Assembly: GCA_018907035.1 (NCBI GenBank)
Contig: JACCIC010000022.1
Location: 4,163,501-4,227,500 of the forward strand
DNA: 64,000 bases
Source: Sycobia sp. Sy_11
Lineage: Eukaryota > Arthropoda > Insecta > Hymenoptera > Epichrysomallidae
Reading direction: 5' to 3'
Shown here: one piece after another, positions 34,267 to 47,954 of the stretch
Numbering within the stretch: the stretch's first letter is position 1
Layout of the letters: every line of letters begins with the position of its first letter
Translations under genes and position numbers: made by a program
Notes under the pieces: model-generated
The model's database searches: none
The model's input: the letters and a program-made list of their open reading frames with translations, nothing else
What the model was told of the DNA's origin: nothing

Positions 34267-36327
34267 CTTGATAGGGCATTTCGATTCTTATATTCGTAAA
34301 ATAAATTGGAGATTTTCGTCATAAAAATATGTAATGATTACGTTTGTAGCTCAAGATACGCTACTTTTATATATGGACCTTTAACATTCGAAAACATTAC
34401 GAATCATAATATCGAATTTAATATCATATTTTGAGTTAGTTAATTACAAAATAAATACTAGAATGATTAAAAATAGACTGGACAATAGAATTTTCATTTT
34501 TATCGACGCCCATACCATAAATCGATTGTTTAGTATTATATCGATAATACCAAATATATCCACAAATAATCGATGTATAAATTTGTCCACCTATTATAAT
34601 AATAGTCATTGACTGTTATCTATAACAAATGCGCCAATAACAATTTGACTGTATATAGCGTAAAGTTTCGGCACGTGATTTCATTTCGAAATCGTAATCA
34701 AAGTATGGATCCTAAGTAGAACAAAAGGATATTTTTTCACAATAACACGTTACAGCATTGAATTAAAGAGTGCGGTCGCACATTGGAAACAAGTGTGCCC
34801 TACACTGCTTTGAGAGCCATTCGTACGCTAATACAATGAATTCGGGGGATTTCAACCTATGTATTTTTTCAATCGTACATCAAACCAACTCGTACGCTTT
34901 GTTCTGTACACAGAGTAACATATTGATTAATGTTTAAGTACATGATTAATAATGCGTAAAGCAGACGTGATGCCTCTGAAATTTTCATTTTAATTTCGTT
35001 AGGACACTCGATTTTCTACGACTGAGAGATGCTCTCTTTTCCTCTCTCTTTTTTAAGATTTGCTTTCGTTCTCTGTAGTAGTTCTTATAGTATGTTAAAT
35101 CGACAGACGATAATGCATACATAACTTTAATAATATATAATATGAATTAGTAAATAAATAATTTGTTTTATTATTAAGAATTCTATTTGTAGTACATATT
35201 TGTTTACGAACATACCATTAAAATTATTAAAAAAAGTATATTACAGGAAAAGTAAACATATTCTAGTTCTCATAATGCTAGTTATGATATATATATCGTG
35301 TATATATGATACAGTAAATTCTCCTATACAATGGGTCTAGTTCTAGAGCAACAGTATATTACGACCGTGTAAGCTAGAAACTGTCCCAGTCTCGTATACA
35401 ATTTTTCTTGCTCTTTGGTCCAAAGGACAAGAATATAAAGAAATAATCGAAATTATTATACATTTTTTAATATTATAAAAAATAATATTAAAAATGAAAA
35501 AATAATAAGTAGCTAGGTAAAAATATTAAATCACAAATACAAGTTCAGTGAAAATATAAATTATAATGTTTATAACAGTGCATCTCAAAATTCTGAATGA
35601 CACATATATTCGCGGCTTTCTTCATGTAAGACATGTTTTGATACATTTAATTGATATTATCAGTTGAAAAAAGAAAGCAGAACCGTCATTATCTTCTCGG
35701 ATATACTGTTTTTGCTATATTTTGTAAACAAAATTAATAATTTATATCACTTGGAATCCCTAACTATTAATAACTTATTATCACGCTCTTAAATCATTTC
35801 TAATATATATGATATTTATATTCGTTGCTGTGATTCTTTATTTAACTTCATTTACTGACAAGATATAATCATGATATAACACACGTGATTTAGTTTCAGT
35901 TCCGAAATCGAGCCAGAAATTTCGTAATTTTGGCTGAGGGTCCAAGAAAAACTTTTTCTTTTTTATTTTTGTTTTGAATGCCCGCCCGACACTTGCAGAA
36001 TAGAGGCGAAGCCGAGATAAAAAATATTGAAAATAAATAAATTTAAAAAAATCAATTGTTGATAGTTGTATAAAAATATCCTGCAAATGATATTAATACT
36101 TTTCAATATATTTCCAGTTCAGTAATTTCGATTATTTATACAATTCTAATTTCGGCCGAGGATCAGGAAAAGTTGTATACGACATTGGGCTAGAAAGTAA
36201 TAAGAATTTTTGCTCTATGGTCGGATTTATTTCATGAAATGAGACTGAAAAAAAATATTCTAAGTCGATCAGATAATAATACGTACAAAATGATACAGTA
36301 TAATCAATATTAATTCTAAATTTATAG

Positions 36328-36563
36328 TCGTAGACGCATTGACGGAATGTCTGAAGTCACAACTCCGGCACTCAGAAAATTTGAGCAGCATACGCTGTGA
36401 TAAGTGAGTGATGGATAATCGCTCGCATGTTTTGGTCTTTGTTAATCACTCGCGTGATTTTTCAGGCTCAATAGAGCCGAGCGGGAGGTATGTGAGATTG
36501 AAAAATCGGATGCGAGAGCCTGCGAAATGTTCTACACAGGTATCGAATCTGAGCAATTTCAAT
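36328..36563 (+). CDS. two short exons of an unrecognised Cys-rich small protein
   Basis: Exon A (36,328-36,403) follows AAATTTATAG and ends at AA|GTGAGT. A 62-nt intron ends in GTGATTTTTCAG. Exon B starts at 36,466 and is open to a TGA at 36,561-36,563, or may be spliced again at GTATCG (36,540). Phases match. Joined, they encode about 55 residues: VVDALTECLKSQLRHSENL, SSIRCDKLNRAEREVCEIEK, SDARACEMFYTGIESEQFQ. Four cysteines, many charged residues and normal codon use argue for real coding. AATAAA lies at 36,728-36,733. The upstream exon was not found; it must end with one extra base. The family is not recognised. Confidence 0.4.
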
Positions 36564-38057
36564 GAAACGACCACCCGGAGCTGGTAGGATGCGAAGTGTG
36601 GTTGTCGGGATAGCATCAAGTTTAGCCCAATTTCATTTCTATGACGGTCCGGGGGCAGACAAAATATTGTTCCGGGAATAGAAAATCTAAAAACAGTCTT
36701 AAAAATTTTCTATATCGTATGAAGAAAAATAAATTAGAAAAAATTTTATTATCGCATATTTATGTACATAATAACACTCATAAGATTAGTAAAGCGTTTT
36801 TAAAGTATAAGTAACAATGTCTAAATTATTATTGTATCGTTAAAATAATTCATATAAAATAGCAAAATCATGCATGCATCATAGAAATTTTCTGGCGTGC
36901 GCGTTGAACCGTTGAATAAACATATTTTAATTATGATATAATATTAAATAATATTCGGGATAAATTTGACTCTAAGTTTCCAACACTATTTGAAACATAA
37001 TGCGTCAGAATGGCAGATGATTCAAAATATTGTATCACTGCATAAAGGAGATTATTAAGCTCATTTAAGAACATTTTATTTTATTTGAGCAATTTCGAGA
37101 CAGTCTGTTGAATAAAATGGCACGTAAGAATCAAAGAGAGGGGGTGGGTGTATATCGGGACGCAATCTCTTGTCTTTATAGCTCAGCCAATGCACGTGTA
37201 TTGCTATACGCTCAGATAGTACGGAAGCGTATACACTATATATATCGTATAACTTCCTCCGGAAAGAAATGCCGCTCTGACGAAGGAGGACGAGGAACAT
37301 TATTTGTTCTAGGCTCCTAAGCCTTGGCGTCGCGATTTTCTCCTGGGCCTCGCTTTCGTCTTTATTTTCTCATCTTTCGTAGCGACTGTTCCTTTTACCA
37401 CGAAAAAAAAGCGGCTGACACAAATATTTCACCAATAAATTTCGCCTTCCCTCCGTGAGTTTATACACTCCGTTCTTTCGAACGAGTAAATCATTACTTG
37501 AACTTTAAACTGTTTTAAATAATCTATTAATCATTTAAACATGTTAAATCTAAGATGTAACTGCCGCTCAGATTAGAAAACGAATGAATGGGAGAAAGAT
37601 AACTTCCAAATTTTAGGCATCAGATCTATTGTTAAAACATATCTTTTTATTTTTATAAGGATGAAAAATACTATTGAGAAATACACATTGTAACAAAAAA
37701 ATTCCACAACAATGGTAAAATATACTATTAAACTATACACATCATATTTGTTAAAAACTTAATTAATAGTTCATAAATAAAATTAAATTTTTTAATTCTC
37801 TTATCTATTACAAACTAAGAAAAAAAACATAGTTTATAACAAGCATATAACTATATGTACCAATTTCTTTGAGCCTATCTATAAGTAAAACAATATTTTC
37901 ACTTTATTGAATTTTGTTTCTGAAACTGCCGCTGTACTTGAAACAATAATAATTGCGAAATGACAGAGAAATGTAGAGAAATAGAGGAGGTCGGAAGGAG
38001 TGAGTGGATGAATACAGTGAGCGAGAGGGGTGGGGAACGAAAAATAGAGAGTGAAGC

Positions 38058-38060
<3 letters not shown>

Positions 38061-38101
<41 letters not shown>
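38061..38101. repeat. (GA)n microsatellite
   Basis: About 20 GA units. Confidence 0.95.
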
Positions 38102-38106
<5 letters not shown>

Positions 38107-38336
38107 CATCAGCAACGAGCACAAGTGTTCCCAAGTTCGTCATTGCAACAAAACGTTGATCCTCTCTCTCTTTATATATAGCTTCGTGTGCCGAGCGCCA
38201 CCGCGCTGCCGCACCGCCAAACCTCCATTCCTCTAACCCTCCCCCTCATGCGCGCCTTCCTCGAAGTCGCGGCACCGCAGCGCGCGTCTATTTATCCACC
38301 TAGCGGTATGATATTACACCCTGGGGCTGCACATTG

Positions 38337-38338
<2 letters not shown>

Positions 38339-38419
<81 letters not shown>

Positions 38420-38420
38420 C
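38339..38420. repeat. (CT)n followed by (TA)n
   Basis: About 17 CT units run straight into a TA tract. Confidence 0.95.
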
Positions 38421-38547
38421 TCGCCCCTCTCTCTTTCTCTCTTCCCCTTTCTCTTTGTTAGCCACGCCCCGAAGCTAGCCCCGACACCCTTCGAGCAGGC
38501 AGTTCATTGGCCCGCGCTTATTTCGCGTCATCACTGCTGTTGAGCTA

Positions 38548-38550
<3 letters not shown>

Positions 38551-38607
<57 letters not shown>
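38551..38607. repeat. (TA)n microsatellite
   Basis: About 28 TA units. Confidence 0.95.
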
Positions 38608-38610
<3 letters not shown>

Positions 38611-39119
38611 AATATCGCGCTGTCCTTTTCTCTTGATACGGTATTATCGCGGGGAAACTCACCGACTTTCATACGAAAGGCAGAGACATTGAAAGAGAGA
38701 GGGAGGGACAGAGATGCACAGAGGACAAGTAGGGGTGTCGGCGGGATATCGAAGCACAAGTGGAGGGGAGGCGAAACAAGAGACAGAGAAAGGGGTGTAT
38801 TTTGCAAATAGTCCAGAGAAGGGGTGAGGGAAATCTATATATAAGCAATGGAAGGGGATACGAAAACAGAGAGGAGAAACGGGAACGTAGCGCCGAGAGT
38901 GCGCGCACCGCATACAGAGACGACAAAGAGGGTAAAGAGCGAGAGCGTATACTCAGGGAGGGAGGACGAGTCCGACAAAGCAGGACAAAGTGACACGATA
39001 GGGAGATGAGGGGGGATGAGTACCGCGTTTCTGCGCGAGGATAGCGCCGACCGGACGACGAGGCAGCCAGAAAGAGACGGGGGATCGAGCAAAAGGATCA
39101 CAGAAAGGTAGAGGGAGGA

Positions 39120-39144
39120 AGAGAGAGAGAGAGAGAGAGAGAGG
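39120..39144. repeat. (GA)n microsatellite
   Basis: Short GA run in a purine-rich stretch. Confidence 0.9.
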
Positions 39145-39336
39145 AAGTGTGAGCTGGCGTACTCGTAAAGAGGGTGTTGAAATTTAGGAGGCTTCATTTA
39201 TACTATTCTTCTGTCAGTACATGCGCGTCTCGTCTGTAGCAACACGGCTATACCTACTTCTCCAGGCACTTTCGACCGTCGCGCAGTCGGCATTTTCTGC
39301 CACTCCGTTGCCACGCACACAGACATCAGCGCATCC

Positions 39337-39340
<4 letters not shown>

Positions 39341-39372
<32 letters not shown>
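39341..39372. repeat. (TA)n microsatellite
   Basis: About 16 TA units. Confidence 0.95.
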
Positions 39373-39375
<3 letters not shown>

Positions 39376-39570
39376 TCGAGATCTCGAAAGCCCTCCATTC
39401 CGCTCCTCCGGGCTTGGATGGGAGGATCAGGATTATATTGAACCGCGCAACGCCTCACCGGGCCGGCGGCCGGCTCCTCGTCTGGGCGATCGAAAACGAC
39501 GAAATGAAAATCAGGAATGATGTTAGATGCGCGGATCTTATGTACGCGCGCATTGGATTTTACCGGAAGA

Positions 39571-39592
39571 GAGAGAGAGAGAGAGAGAGAGG
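39571..39592. repeat. (GA)n microsatellite
   Basis: About 11 GA units. Confidence 0.9.
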
Positions 39593-39676
39593 GGGGTGAG
39601 GGTATCGAAGCGGGGAGAAAGTTGGTGGTAGACCACGAAGAAGGATGCAGGGAAGAAAAGAATTGAACTGGAGGAA

Positions 39677-39679
<3 letters not shown>

Positions 39680-39731
<52 letters not shown>
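39680..39731. repeat. (TA)n microsatellite
   Basis: About 26 TA units. Confidence 0.95.
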
Positions 39732-39734
<3 letters not shown>

Positions 39735-40827
39735 AAACGGAAGGACAAAGAGAGCGAGGGAGGACAGGGATGGTGAAGATGGGAGGTTGTTATTTGCTCG
39801 AGCCATCTCGATGCCTTTCAGGGTTCTCGACCCTTCTTGGATTCGCGTTGATTGGGGCATCCATCGATATATATATAGTCATCACGAAAGCCCGGCGGAG
39901 ATTGGACTTTGTCTCGGAAAGAAAAAAGTTGACGCAGAAAAGCAAAACAATTGTTATACTTTTCTTTTAAAGGAAATCGAGATGATACAGGAAAAAAAAA
40001 TTATGAGTACACGAGGAGATCTTTTAAGTTACGTATATCTGTTCGCATTTGTTATAGAGCAGTGAAGTTCGATGTAGAAAAACATGAAAAAAAAAAGATT
40101 AATCCGTTTGTTTTTAATTTATTTGTAAGATTGACGTTCGATATATTATTTATTTTAAAGAATTTATTTCTTTCTATAATAACATGTATATGCAAATGGC
40201 TATTTTGAACAATGGTATGTAATAATCTGTTCTTCTAATTCAAAAAGCACTCATCATTCACCAAATATTGCGGATGAAGAACTATTATTTTTTAGGATAG
40301 TTTTTTTTCATAAAGTCAAATTGACGGTTGGAAAAGTATTATATTTAAAAAAAAAGAAGAGAAATCGGGTTTTATAAACTAATGTATAAAGTTCCAGTGT
40401 CTAATACGTTTTTTTCAATTAAGCGTCTTAAATCAGTTCAAATTGGTTAAAATGTCCATTTGATTCCTATTTGATGATATTAAAAGGAAAGCATTATTTA
40501 TTCCAAAAAAAATTTCTTCCATTTTAGAATATATTCAGTATTATTTTTTCTACAGTGAGACGTTAACAAGAGATTAACCCGAGCTATAAATTGCTTTACA
40601 AAATTACAATTTATCGAAAAACTATCCAAAAAGTAAAAAAAATAATGAAAAAAAAATTCATATAACAAGTAGTTGCGCTTTTTATACAAAAATAGACCTG
40701 TTTTTGTGAATTGTTTTCCAATTTTGCTATTTTGAAAAAAATCTATACTAAAAAAGAACTTTGAATGCAAGATTTAATGAGTACAGGGTGGTTTTTTGAA
40801 ATATAAAATAACAAAAATCGTTGCCTT

Positions 40828-40909
40828 TATAAATTGTACTTATGTCGACTGTTGTGAATTAAATGAATAAATATTTTCATCAGTTTTACAGTCTTTATAA
40901 AATAATATA
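40828..40909 (+). repeat. dispersed repeat copy 1
   Basis: Closely matches 51,381-51,466 in the same orientation: both begin TATAAATTG, share ACTGTTGTGAATT and an A/T tract followed by TTACAGTC. Perhaps part of an LTR or other transposon end, since AATAAA is included. Confidence 0.6.
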
Positions 40910-42057
40910 CGAATATTAATATAATGACAGTAACACTGTCCTTGTTTATATTCGCCCCCGTAGAATCTAAAATGGAGGTTGTCCTTTAGTAACAAGGAAT
41001 ATAGATTATTTTATTTTGAATTCTATTTTGATTTACTTTTATTTTCTTCATTTTTTTATTTACTTTTATTTATTTTATATTTTTATTATTAATTTCCATT
41101 TAAGATTTTATGGTAGTGATTAAAAATAAGTTTGACTGACTACTAAAAATGTCTATTTTAGGATGGAATGAGTAAATATCATTATGATTTATTCAGAGCA
41201 TTGAGAACAATGGAATTTACTTGTTTATTAATTCTTCTAGACTTTTTTTCTTCAAAAGTAATCTTATAAATCTATTATTGTAATTTTGTGCTTTAATAGA
41301 ATGATAAAAAAAAATAAAATGAAGAAGAAATATATTTACATAATTTAAAATGATGAAGCCATCGTCTGGCATAACGGCAGAATAAATTTGTGTCCACGAT
41401 ATGAGAGTCTTTTATCGATAATTATTTCATATATTATTGCAAATTTCTCAATAGTATAATTTTGTTTTAATATAATGGTAATATCTGTAATTATATTAAA
41501 TAAATAATATGAGGCCGAAACGATGACTCGATCGCTAGAGCGAAATAAAAAGAGGAGTAGTAATTCGATGATCCCAGTTGAAGTCCCGGTCTCGGCTGAC
41601 GGAGACAAGCGCCACTGTAACAATTGACACGTGCTTCTATGAAATAATACAATTTATATTCAATGATAAATTTTAATAATAATTAAATATTATTAATTAA
41701 TTGTATATACCTGATTCTAACCAAAATCTATTGTTACAGTTTACATGGCTTATATAATCAAATTCTTTAAGCATAGTGGAGAATTAATTTCTAAAGCAGA
41801 ATCTGATGCAATTGATGAAATATCTTTTTACAACAATGAACATAAAGTAAAATTTTACACCCTGCTCCCTTCCCCCGATAAAGGAAGTAAAAGCGGTCTT
41901 TTTAAGCAATGTAATTTTTTCAGTTTCAGTAAATTGAAATTTATTTTCATAATTATATATTATTCGATACAAAGACGATATAACAATAAGAGGCAGCTTT
42001 AGAAGCTAAATCTAAAACAGTGTAGGACAAGAACGAATATACATTAAGAAAAAAATA

Positions 42058-42090
42058 CATATATATATATATATATACATATATATATAC

Positions 42091-42138
<48 letters not shown>

Positions 42139-42140
42139 TT
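42058..42140. repeat. interrupted (TA)n with CATA spacers
   Basis: TA stretches broken at regular spacing by a C, ending in a short CA run. Confidence 0.9.
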
Positions 42141-44567
42141 TTTTGAGTAATTTAACAGTAATTTAACCAATTAATCTAAATCTATTATATAATTTGTCAT
42201 TTAAATTGATTGAGATTTATCGATAAATGTAAAATTTCTGTAAAAAATTAATTCTTTCCAGTACAAAATTTCAGCGCCAAATAATTTAATTAGCAGGACA
42301 TAATAATTTTTTCGAAAATTTAATTATCTCTATGATTAGATACGAATACGTCTGTTTTCATTGAAATTTTTTCAGATGGAAAATTGAATGCAAAACTTTT
42401 TATAACTATAATTTAAATATCATAATATTAGTATAAGTAATATAAAATAATATTTTTTTATTTAACACTTCAGGAATTTTCACAAGAGCCACTCTTTACG
42501 TGTGCATAGGCTTCCGGCAGTGAAGTCAGATTATAAGACTTTTATTTTATATGAAGTATGAGAAAGAAACATTCTTTTATGTTAGAAGAAAAGTACAATG
42601 ACAATAACATTAATTAGACCACCTCCTGAACTCGCCAGTAAAGTGACAGATGGTTTAATCTTAAACGTACGATGCTTATTGAAAAAGTAACGAATTTAGA
42701 TTCTAAAGATGTTTAAATTAATCGCGGGTGTAAAATATTGAAACGAAATAAATGATATCAAATTTCTTACTAGTCTTACAATAACATAACGATTTTTAAC
42801 TGATTATCCAATTGAATAAATAATGAAAGATATAATGACGTAAAGCTCGCTCTCACGAGACTACTGATATATTAAAAAAATATATTATCTTGTATTATTT
42901 TAATTAATTTCACTAAGTATGTATCGGCTAAGTATTTGGTTATTCTTTGTTTAAGCGTTTGAAAACCACCAATAATTTAAGCTCGCAACGAAGGTGGGAA
43001 TATGTTAAATTAAAAACATTATGCAAAACCCGAATAAGATTTGTATATAATTGGTAGTGTAAAGATCAAATTAGACGCCACTACTAGATCAATATGTAAA
43101 ATTTCAATAGAGATACCCTCTCAACTCTAATATTAAATAAACAAATTAACGTCTCATTCCTTTTCGGCGTCAAAATTTATGCAATTATATTCTTGGCTCT
43201 TTGCTCTTTCTCCACCACCTACTTTTCTCTCTCACCCACTACACTTATTAAACTGTTTTTATATATTTCTATCCATTTTATTATAAGATTACGACTTAAT
43301 TTTATTGTAAATTATACGCTCTTATACATATTGACTTCGATGAGGTAATTGTTATATACACTCTTCCTCTAATGTTAGAAAAAATATATGCAGTTGCATT
43401 AATATAAAACGAATGAATTCTCCGTTATGATTTAAATCATACTGTTGTTAACGTTATTCATGTATCTATATTAGATTAAACATATCTTGCAGACCTGTTT
43501 GATTACATAAAAAGGCAAATGAATATCCTAGTGCGTGCTTCGTAAATTTTCATTTCCGCGCAAACAAGCACTATTCGAATGTCGTTCTACGATATTAAAG
43601 TCATAAATTTCATAAATTTACATCGGGCATTCATGCGCGTTCAAGTTAAAGAGACATGCTACTAACAAAGATACGCTAAATTTTTAGCAAATAGTTTTTG
43701 CGTTACTCTGTGCGTATTAGAACCTTATTTATAGCCCATTGTACTAAATAAATGTATACTTTAATTAACAATAGTGTAAAAATCGTGAAAATCAGAATTA
43801 ATACTGGTAGCAGAGTACTAAACTGAGTTGAAATGCAATGTTATTCAAAAAATTCATTTATATATACGGACGGTACAGAGATTCCAAAAATAAATTCATT
43901 TTGACCGCGTGATTTTTTTGTTGTTGAATTTATGATGAGCGTGGATATATTTATAGAAAGCATATTGCGTTGGTGAAAAGGTATTCAACAGCAATTCAAA
44001 AATATGTCTTATGATATCACTTCGTTATATAATGTTGAAGTGTATACAAAAAAATGTAATTTTCTTATTCATATTATACTTGTACATAACCAATTTCTAA
44101 TGGATGGTTTTTACGTTTTAATGACAGACAAAAGGACTTAATGCTCATGCATTCAGAATATATTTTGTGTTTGCAATGTACGTTATTATCGCATATCGCA
44201 TTTTTACAATCCCATTATACTAGACCCATCCTATTGACGAGAAATGGAATTGAAATAAAATATTAATTATGAATTCAGATCTACTCACATTTCATTAATT
44301 TATTGTGATAAAATAATCTTAACGCTTTTTTCATTTTTTATTTTAAATTCGTGTTAACTAAATTTTTATACTTTAACGTACGCTTTGAATATTGAAAAAC
44401 AAAAGAAAATGAATAAATCAATTATATGATATATAGTATTGAGTAAATATAATAATGACAGTATTCACGATCGACTGATTTTCAGTAAGGAAATTGGCAT
44501 TTATCCATTGTGTCCCATTTGGAACTGTTTGTTTGCGCCAATATGTCCCCAGGTATATATCTCTATA

Positions 44568-44575
44568 TCTATATA

Positions 44576-44628
<53 letters not shown>

Positions 44629-44640
44629 TATCATATCATA
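44568..44640. repeat. (TA)n microsatellite with TATCA tail
   Basis: TA run followed by several TATCA units. Confidence 0.95.
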
Positions 44641-44979
44641 TTCCTCCTCGTTAATAATATATAGGTATTAGCGCACGCCGACTATGGAAATCGGGAAGGC
44701 TTCGAAAACAATTTAAAGTCCCCATAATATGTAGGAAAAGATACCCTGGTTTACCGCAGAGATACTATATTTGTATCGGAAGGGGGGAGGGTCGCCTCCT
44801 AACAATGACTCCCCCCACACCTAATAAATCATCGCCCCTCCTCCACACTAGCTTTTGCCCTCGATATACCAATGCCTTTGCACAATTACCAGAATCAATA
44901 ATATTTATTAGAATCTGTCGCGAAATATTGTATAATATTTACATATAGATATATATGTATATATATATATAGTATGTTC

Positions 44980-45316
44980 GTAATATTACAGGAGGCACGT
45001 GAGACGTCGAATGCGCCACCGGCGCACCGCTTGGCATTCGGCTCCCGGAGCTGCCCTTCCATTGACAAAACTTTTATGGTGTTTGTCGTGAAAATTTCCA
45101 ACGAATCCAGTCATAATTTAGTTCCTCCCGTCTCTCCTTTACTCACCCCAACCACGCCCATCCCCTACGAAACCAGGAAAGGGCTTAATATTTGACTTCG
45201 TCGCGTAGCCTCGTATAAAACAGGTCGTCCCGGGAACCGCTACGCGAGCGGGGAGAGAAGAGTGTATAGATGTCGTTGGTATGGATGGAGGGGGGGATGA
45301 TACAGAGACTCTCTCT

Positions 45317-45398
<82 letters not shown>

Positions 45399-45598
45399 AC
45401 TCTCTCTCACTCTCTCTGGCGTGCGTGCGCGTGCACGCGTATTTTAACGAGTTGGGGACGGTGCGCGCGACCCATTGCTCGACCGCCCGCTAAATTATAC
45501 GCGGAGGATATTATAGTTCATGAAACTGCGGGCCATTGTTCGGACACCCCGCACGCGCAGCGATTTGTCATGGGGATGATCGCGTATCATACGTTTTG

Positions 45599-45600
<2 letters not shown>
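44980..45600. promoter_or_regulatory. GC-rich island with long (CT)n tract
   Basis: Contains a unique block (44,985-45,180) with an ACTTTTATGG box and GC palindromes, then a roughly 80-bp (CT)n run, then a CpG-rich block. No coding motif. Regulatory use is conjecture from composition. Confidence 0.22.
45311..45393. repeat. long (CT)n microsatellite
   Basis: About 40 CT units, the longest CT run in the window. Confidence 0.95.

Positions 45601-45656
<56 letters not shown>
45599..45656. repeat. (TA)n microsatellite
   Basis: TA run with one C interruption. Confidence 0.95.
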
Positions 45657-45658
<2 letters not shown>

Positions 45659-45796
45659 CCGAACGGTAAGCAAAGGAAAGGAAGGGGGTTGCGGGTGCGG
45701 CAAGAGATTCGTGCGACGATGAATTCATGAATTCACACCGCGCGATAAATGGGCACGATGAGCGCGCGCCCGTCTTTTGTGAAAATGCTTTAGTAG

Positions 45797-45799
<3 letters not shown>

Positions 45800-45845
<46 letters not shown>
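45800..45845. repeat. (TA)n microsatellite
   Basis: Pure TA run. Confidence 0.95.
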
Positions 45846-45849
<4 letters not shown>

Positions 45850-45999
45850 ACGGTATATGTAAATGTCTTCTTCGGGGGCATTTGCGTTATTTTTTTTACC
45901 GTACGGGCGCGATGGGCGGAGTGCACGTGTGGGCGAGTTTCTTTTTTCCGTTTTTCAACCTTTTTCGGATCCGTCTATCGAACTATACATAGATAAACA

Positions 46000-46003
<4 letters not shown>

Positions 46004-46062
<59 letters not shown>
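46004..46062. repeat. (CA)n microsatellite
   Basis: About 28 CA units, the longest CA run in the window. Confidence 0.95.
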
Positions 46063-46066
<4 letters not shown>

Positions 46067-47560
46067 TATATATATATATTCTTTTAAGTTCTATACATTT
46101 TTTTAAAAAAGGTTACTTTTTTAAGTAGAAGTATGAACGACTCTGTGGATTGTATTACATAAACAATCTAAAAACAAATTCAAACACAGCTATTTCTGAT
46201 CGTAAAAACTATTTTCAATTTTATATATTGTTTATTACCTTTCATATATAATAATTTATAAAACTTCTCGAAATTTCTTCAATCACTTTTACATATTCTT
46301 TTGAGTTATAGTGAAATATGTTTAAAAAACTGGAGAATCTTCAAATCGTCTAGAATTCGGTTTTCTTAATTTTCTTACGCTTCTTTGAAAAATTACTAGC
46401 GATTGAGCATGACTATTCTCTCGCGCAAATACAAGAAATAGTATTGACTAAATAATATAAGGTCTGCAAAAAAGCACCTACAACAATCGAATTCGTAATC
46501 ATAATAATTAACTAATTATTATTATTTCTGGCTTTATTGAAAAGTATTGATATGCCAGAAATAAAATCTGACTTAACGTTCTTGATCGAAGTGCCTCTAG
46601 CTGTGCACATCTAGAGTATAATTAGTTGGGATCCAAATTTCTTCGCAATATTGATCGCATGCAATTTTTCTCGTTCTCGGGTCATTTTATTTTTTCCGCG
46701 CTGTGTATAACATTCGGAACTCGGGACATATATAAAGAATCCGTTGTAACATAAACCTCATCGATACAAATGTCCCATATTTATTTTCATATTTTTAAAC
46801 AATAATTTAAATATACTTATAACGGGTTCTTGATTTTATTTTTCGCTGTGTCCCTTATCATTCGTTTAACAACAAACGAGGTGTAATATCGTTCATTCAA
46901 TGATCGCGCAGCTACTTTATTTCAATGATTGATTGTTATAAATAAAGGTAATCGAGATAAAAAGTATACTATATATTGTGTTTTGAAAATTCTCGCCGAT
47001 TTTTTCGAAAGCTTGGCAACGCGCTAAGACTTGATAATATATCTAACTATAATATTATAGTTGTTTAATTTCCTACCATCGCATCTTATCCTTGCGCATA
47101 TCGCGCCGCGATATGAATAATACAAAATGCACGAAAGCTCGAAGCGAAAGCCTTGAGTAAGCATCGGTTAAACCATCTGCAATTCTTTGCAAATAAAATT
47201 TCTTACGTACACACGTACTTTTATATATGCATGCATGCATACGTGCACATAAATAATACACGCGCGTGCGCAATATTACAAGCGAGAAGCGCGAACAACT
47301 TTGTCGCTTGGGAAAACCGACTCTGCAGCAATGCGCTATCTTATTCTGCGCGCGGGCGCATGCGTATGGATTAATACTTATCAGTGCCGTACGCATGGAC
47401 CTCAATCTCGATCGCGCGCGCACCTCTATATCTGTGTATCAACGTATGAATGAGCTCGTCGACGGCAAAAGAAAAACAATATAACACACGGAGTTTGCCC
47501 TTGTCTATTATACAGCTTGCGTTAAGGTCACATCGCAGCGTTTTCATTACCATTGATCAA

Positions 47561-47610
<50 letters not shown>
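47561..47610. repeat. (TA)n microsatellite
   Basis: Right border of the 47.1-47.56 kb island. Confidence 0.95.
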
Positions 47611-47613
<3 letters not shown>

Positions 47614-47954
47614 CTAAATATATAAAATACCTGCACACGCGGAATATGTGTAATCATGTGTATATAGTTTGCTTAACGTAAATGATCTTATCAGTATATA
47701 TATAGCAGTTAATAGGATGTGTATATAAGCCTCGCTGTCGATCTCTTACAACTTTACAAGCGCATCTACCATATATACATAGTTTCAGATTTTTACAAAT
47801 AATCATATATTTTCCTTTTTCTTTTCTCTATTCGCGGATTTTATAGCGCGTTTACTTTATCGATCAAGATATAATGCGATCGATCTGTTTCACAACAACT
47901 TAACAGTTTTACAAACTGCTTTATTTTCAAAGCGCCCGACGCGTCGTGCTGGCT

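Larger units (their letters stand above)
31271..36327. other. gene-poor AT-rich region
   Basis: No supported gene. (TA)n runs lie at about 31,302-31,353, 33,626-33,671 and 34,218-34,261. A 40-base segment near 31,640-31,680 repeats, inverted, part of the retroelement flank at about 29,140-29,178. Frames at 32,236-33,036 are AT-rich and without motifs. A GC-richer unique block lies at about 33,672-33,910. Confidence 0.5.
38160..39660. promoter_or_regulatory. GC-richer island dense in CT/GA and TA repeats
   Basis: Unique segments (for example 38,180-38,330, 38,460-38,530 and 39,210-39,330) alternate with (CT)n, (GA)n and (TA)n tracts. GA/CT tracts can bind GAGA-type factors in insects. A regulatory role for the downstream developmental gene is possible but not shown. 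Confidence 0.22.
36564..47954. other. gene-poor region with GC-rich islands and microsatellites
   Basis: No supported gene in about 11 kb. Islands of higher GC without protein motifs: about 37,090-37,470, 38,160-39,660, 44,650-45,800 and 47,080-47,560. Between them the DNA is AT-rich (39,900-44,550 and 46,100-47,050). The many frames in the islands are built of SSR-encoded runs (IYIYIY, SLSLSL, RERERE) and are not genes. Confidence 0.5.

Noticed and set aside
38188..39860. Frames with IYIYIY, SLSLSL or RERERE runs
   Set aside because: These are direct translations of TA, CT and GA microsatellites; the same applies to frames at 5369-5638, 8763-9214, 13806-14182, 45270-46087 and 49336-49611.
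42473..42560. Possible exon after a TTCAG at 42,472
   Set aside because: The open frame is under 30 codons, with no donor or partner exon and no motif.
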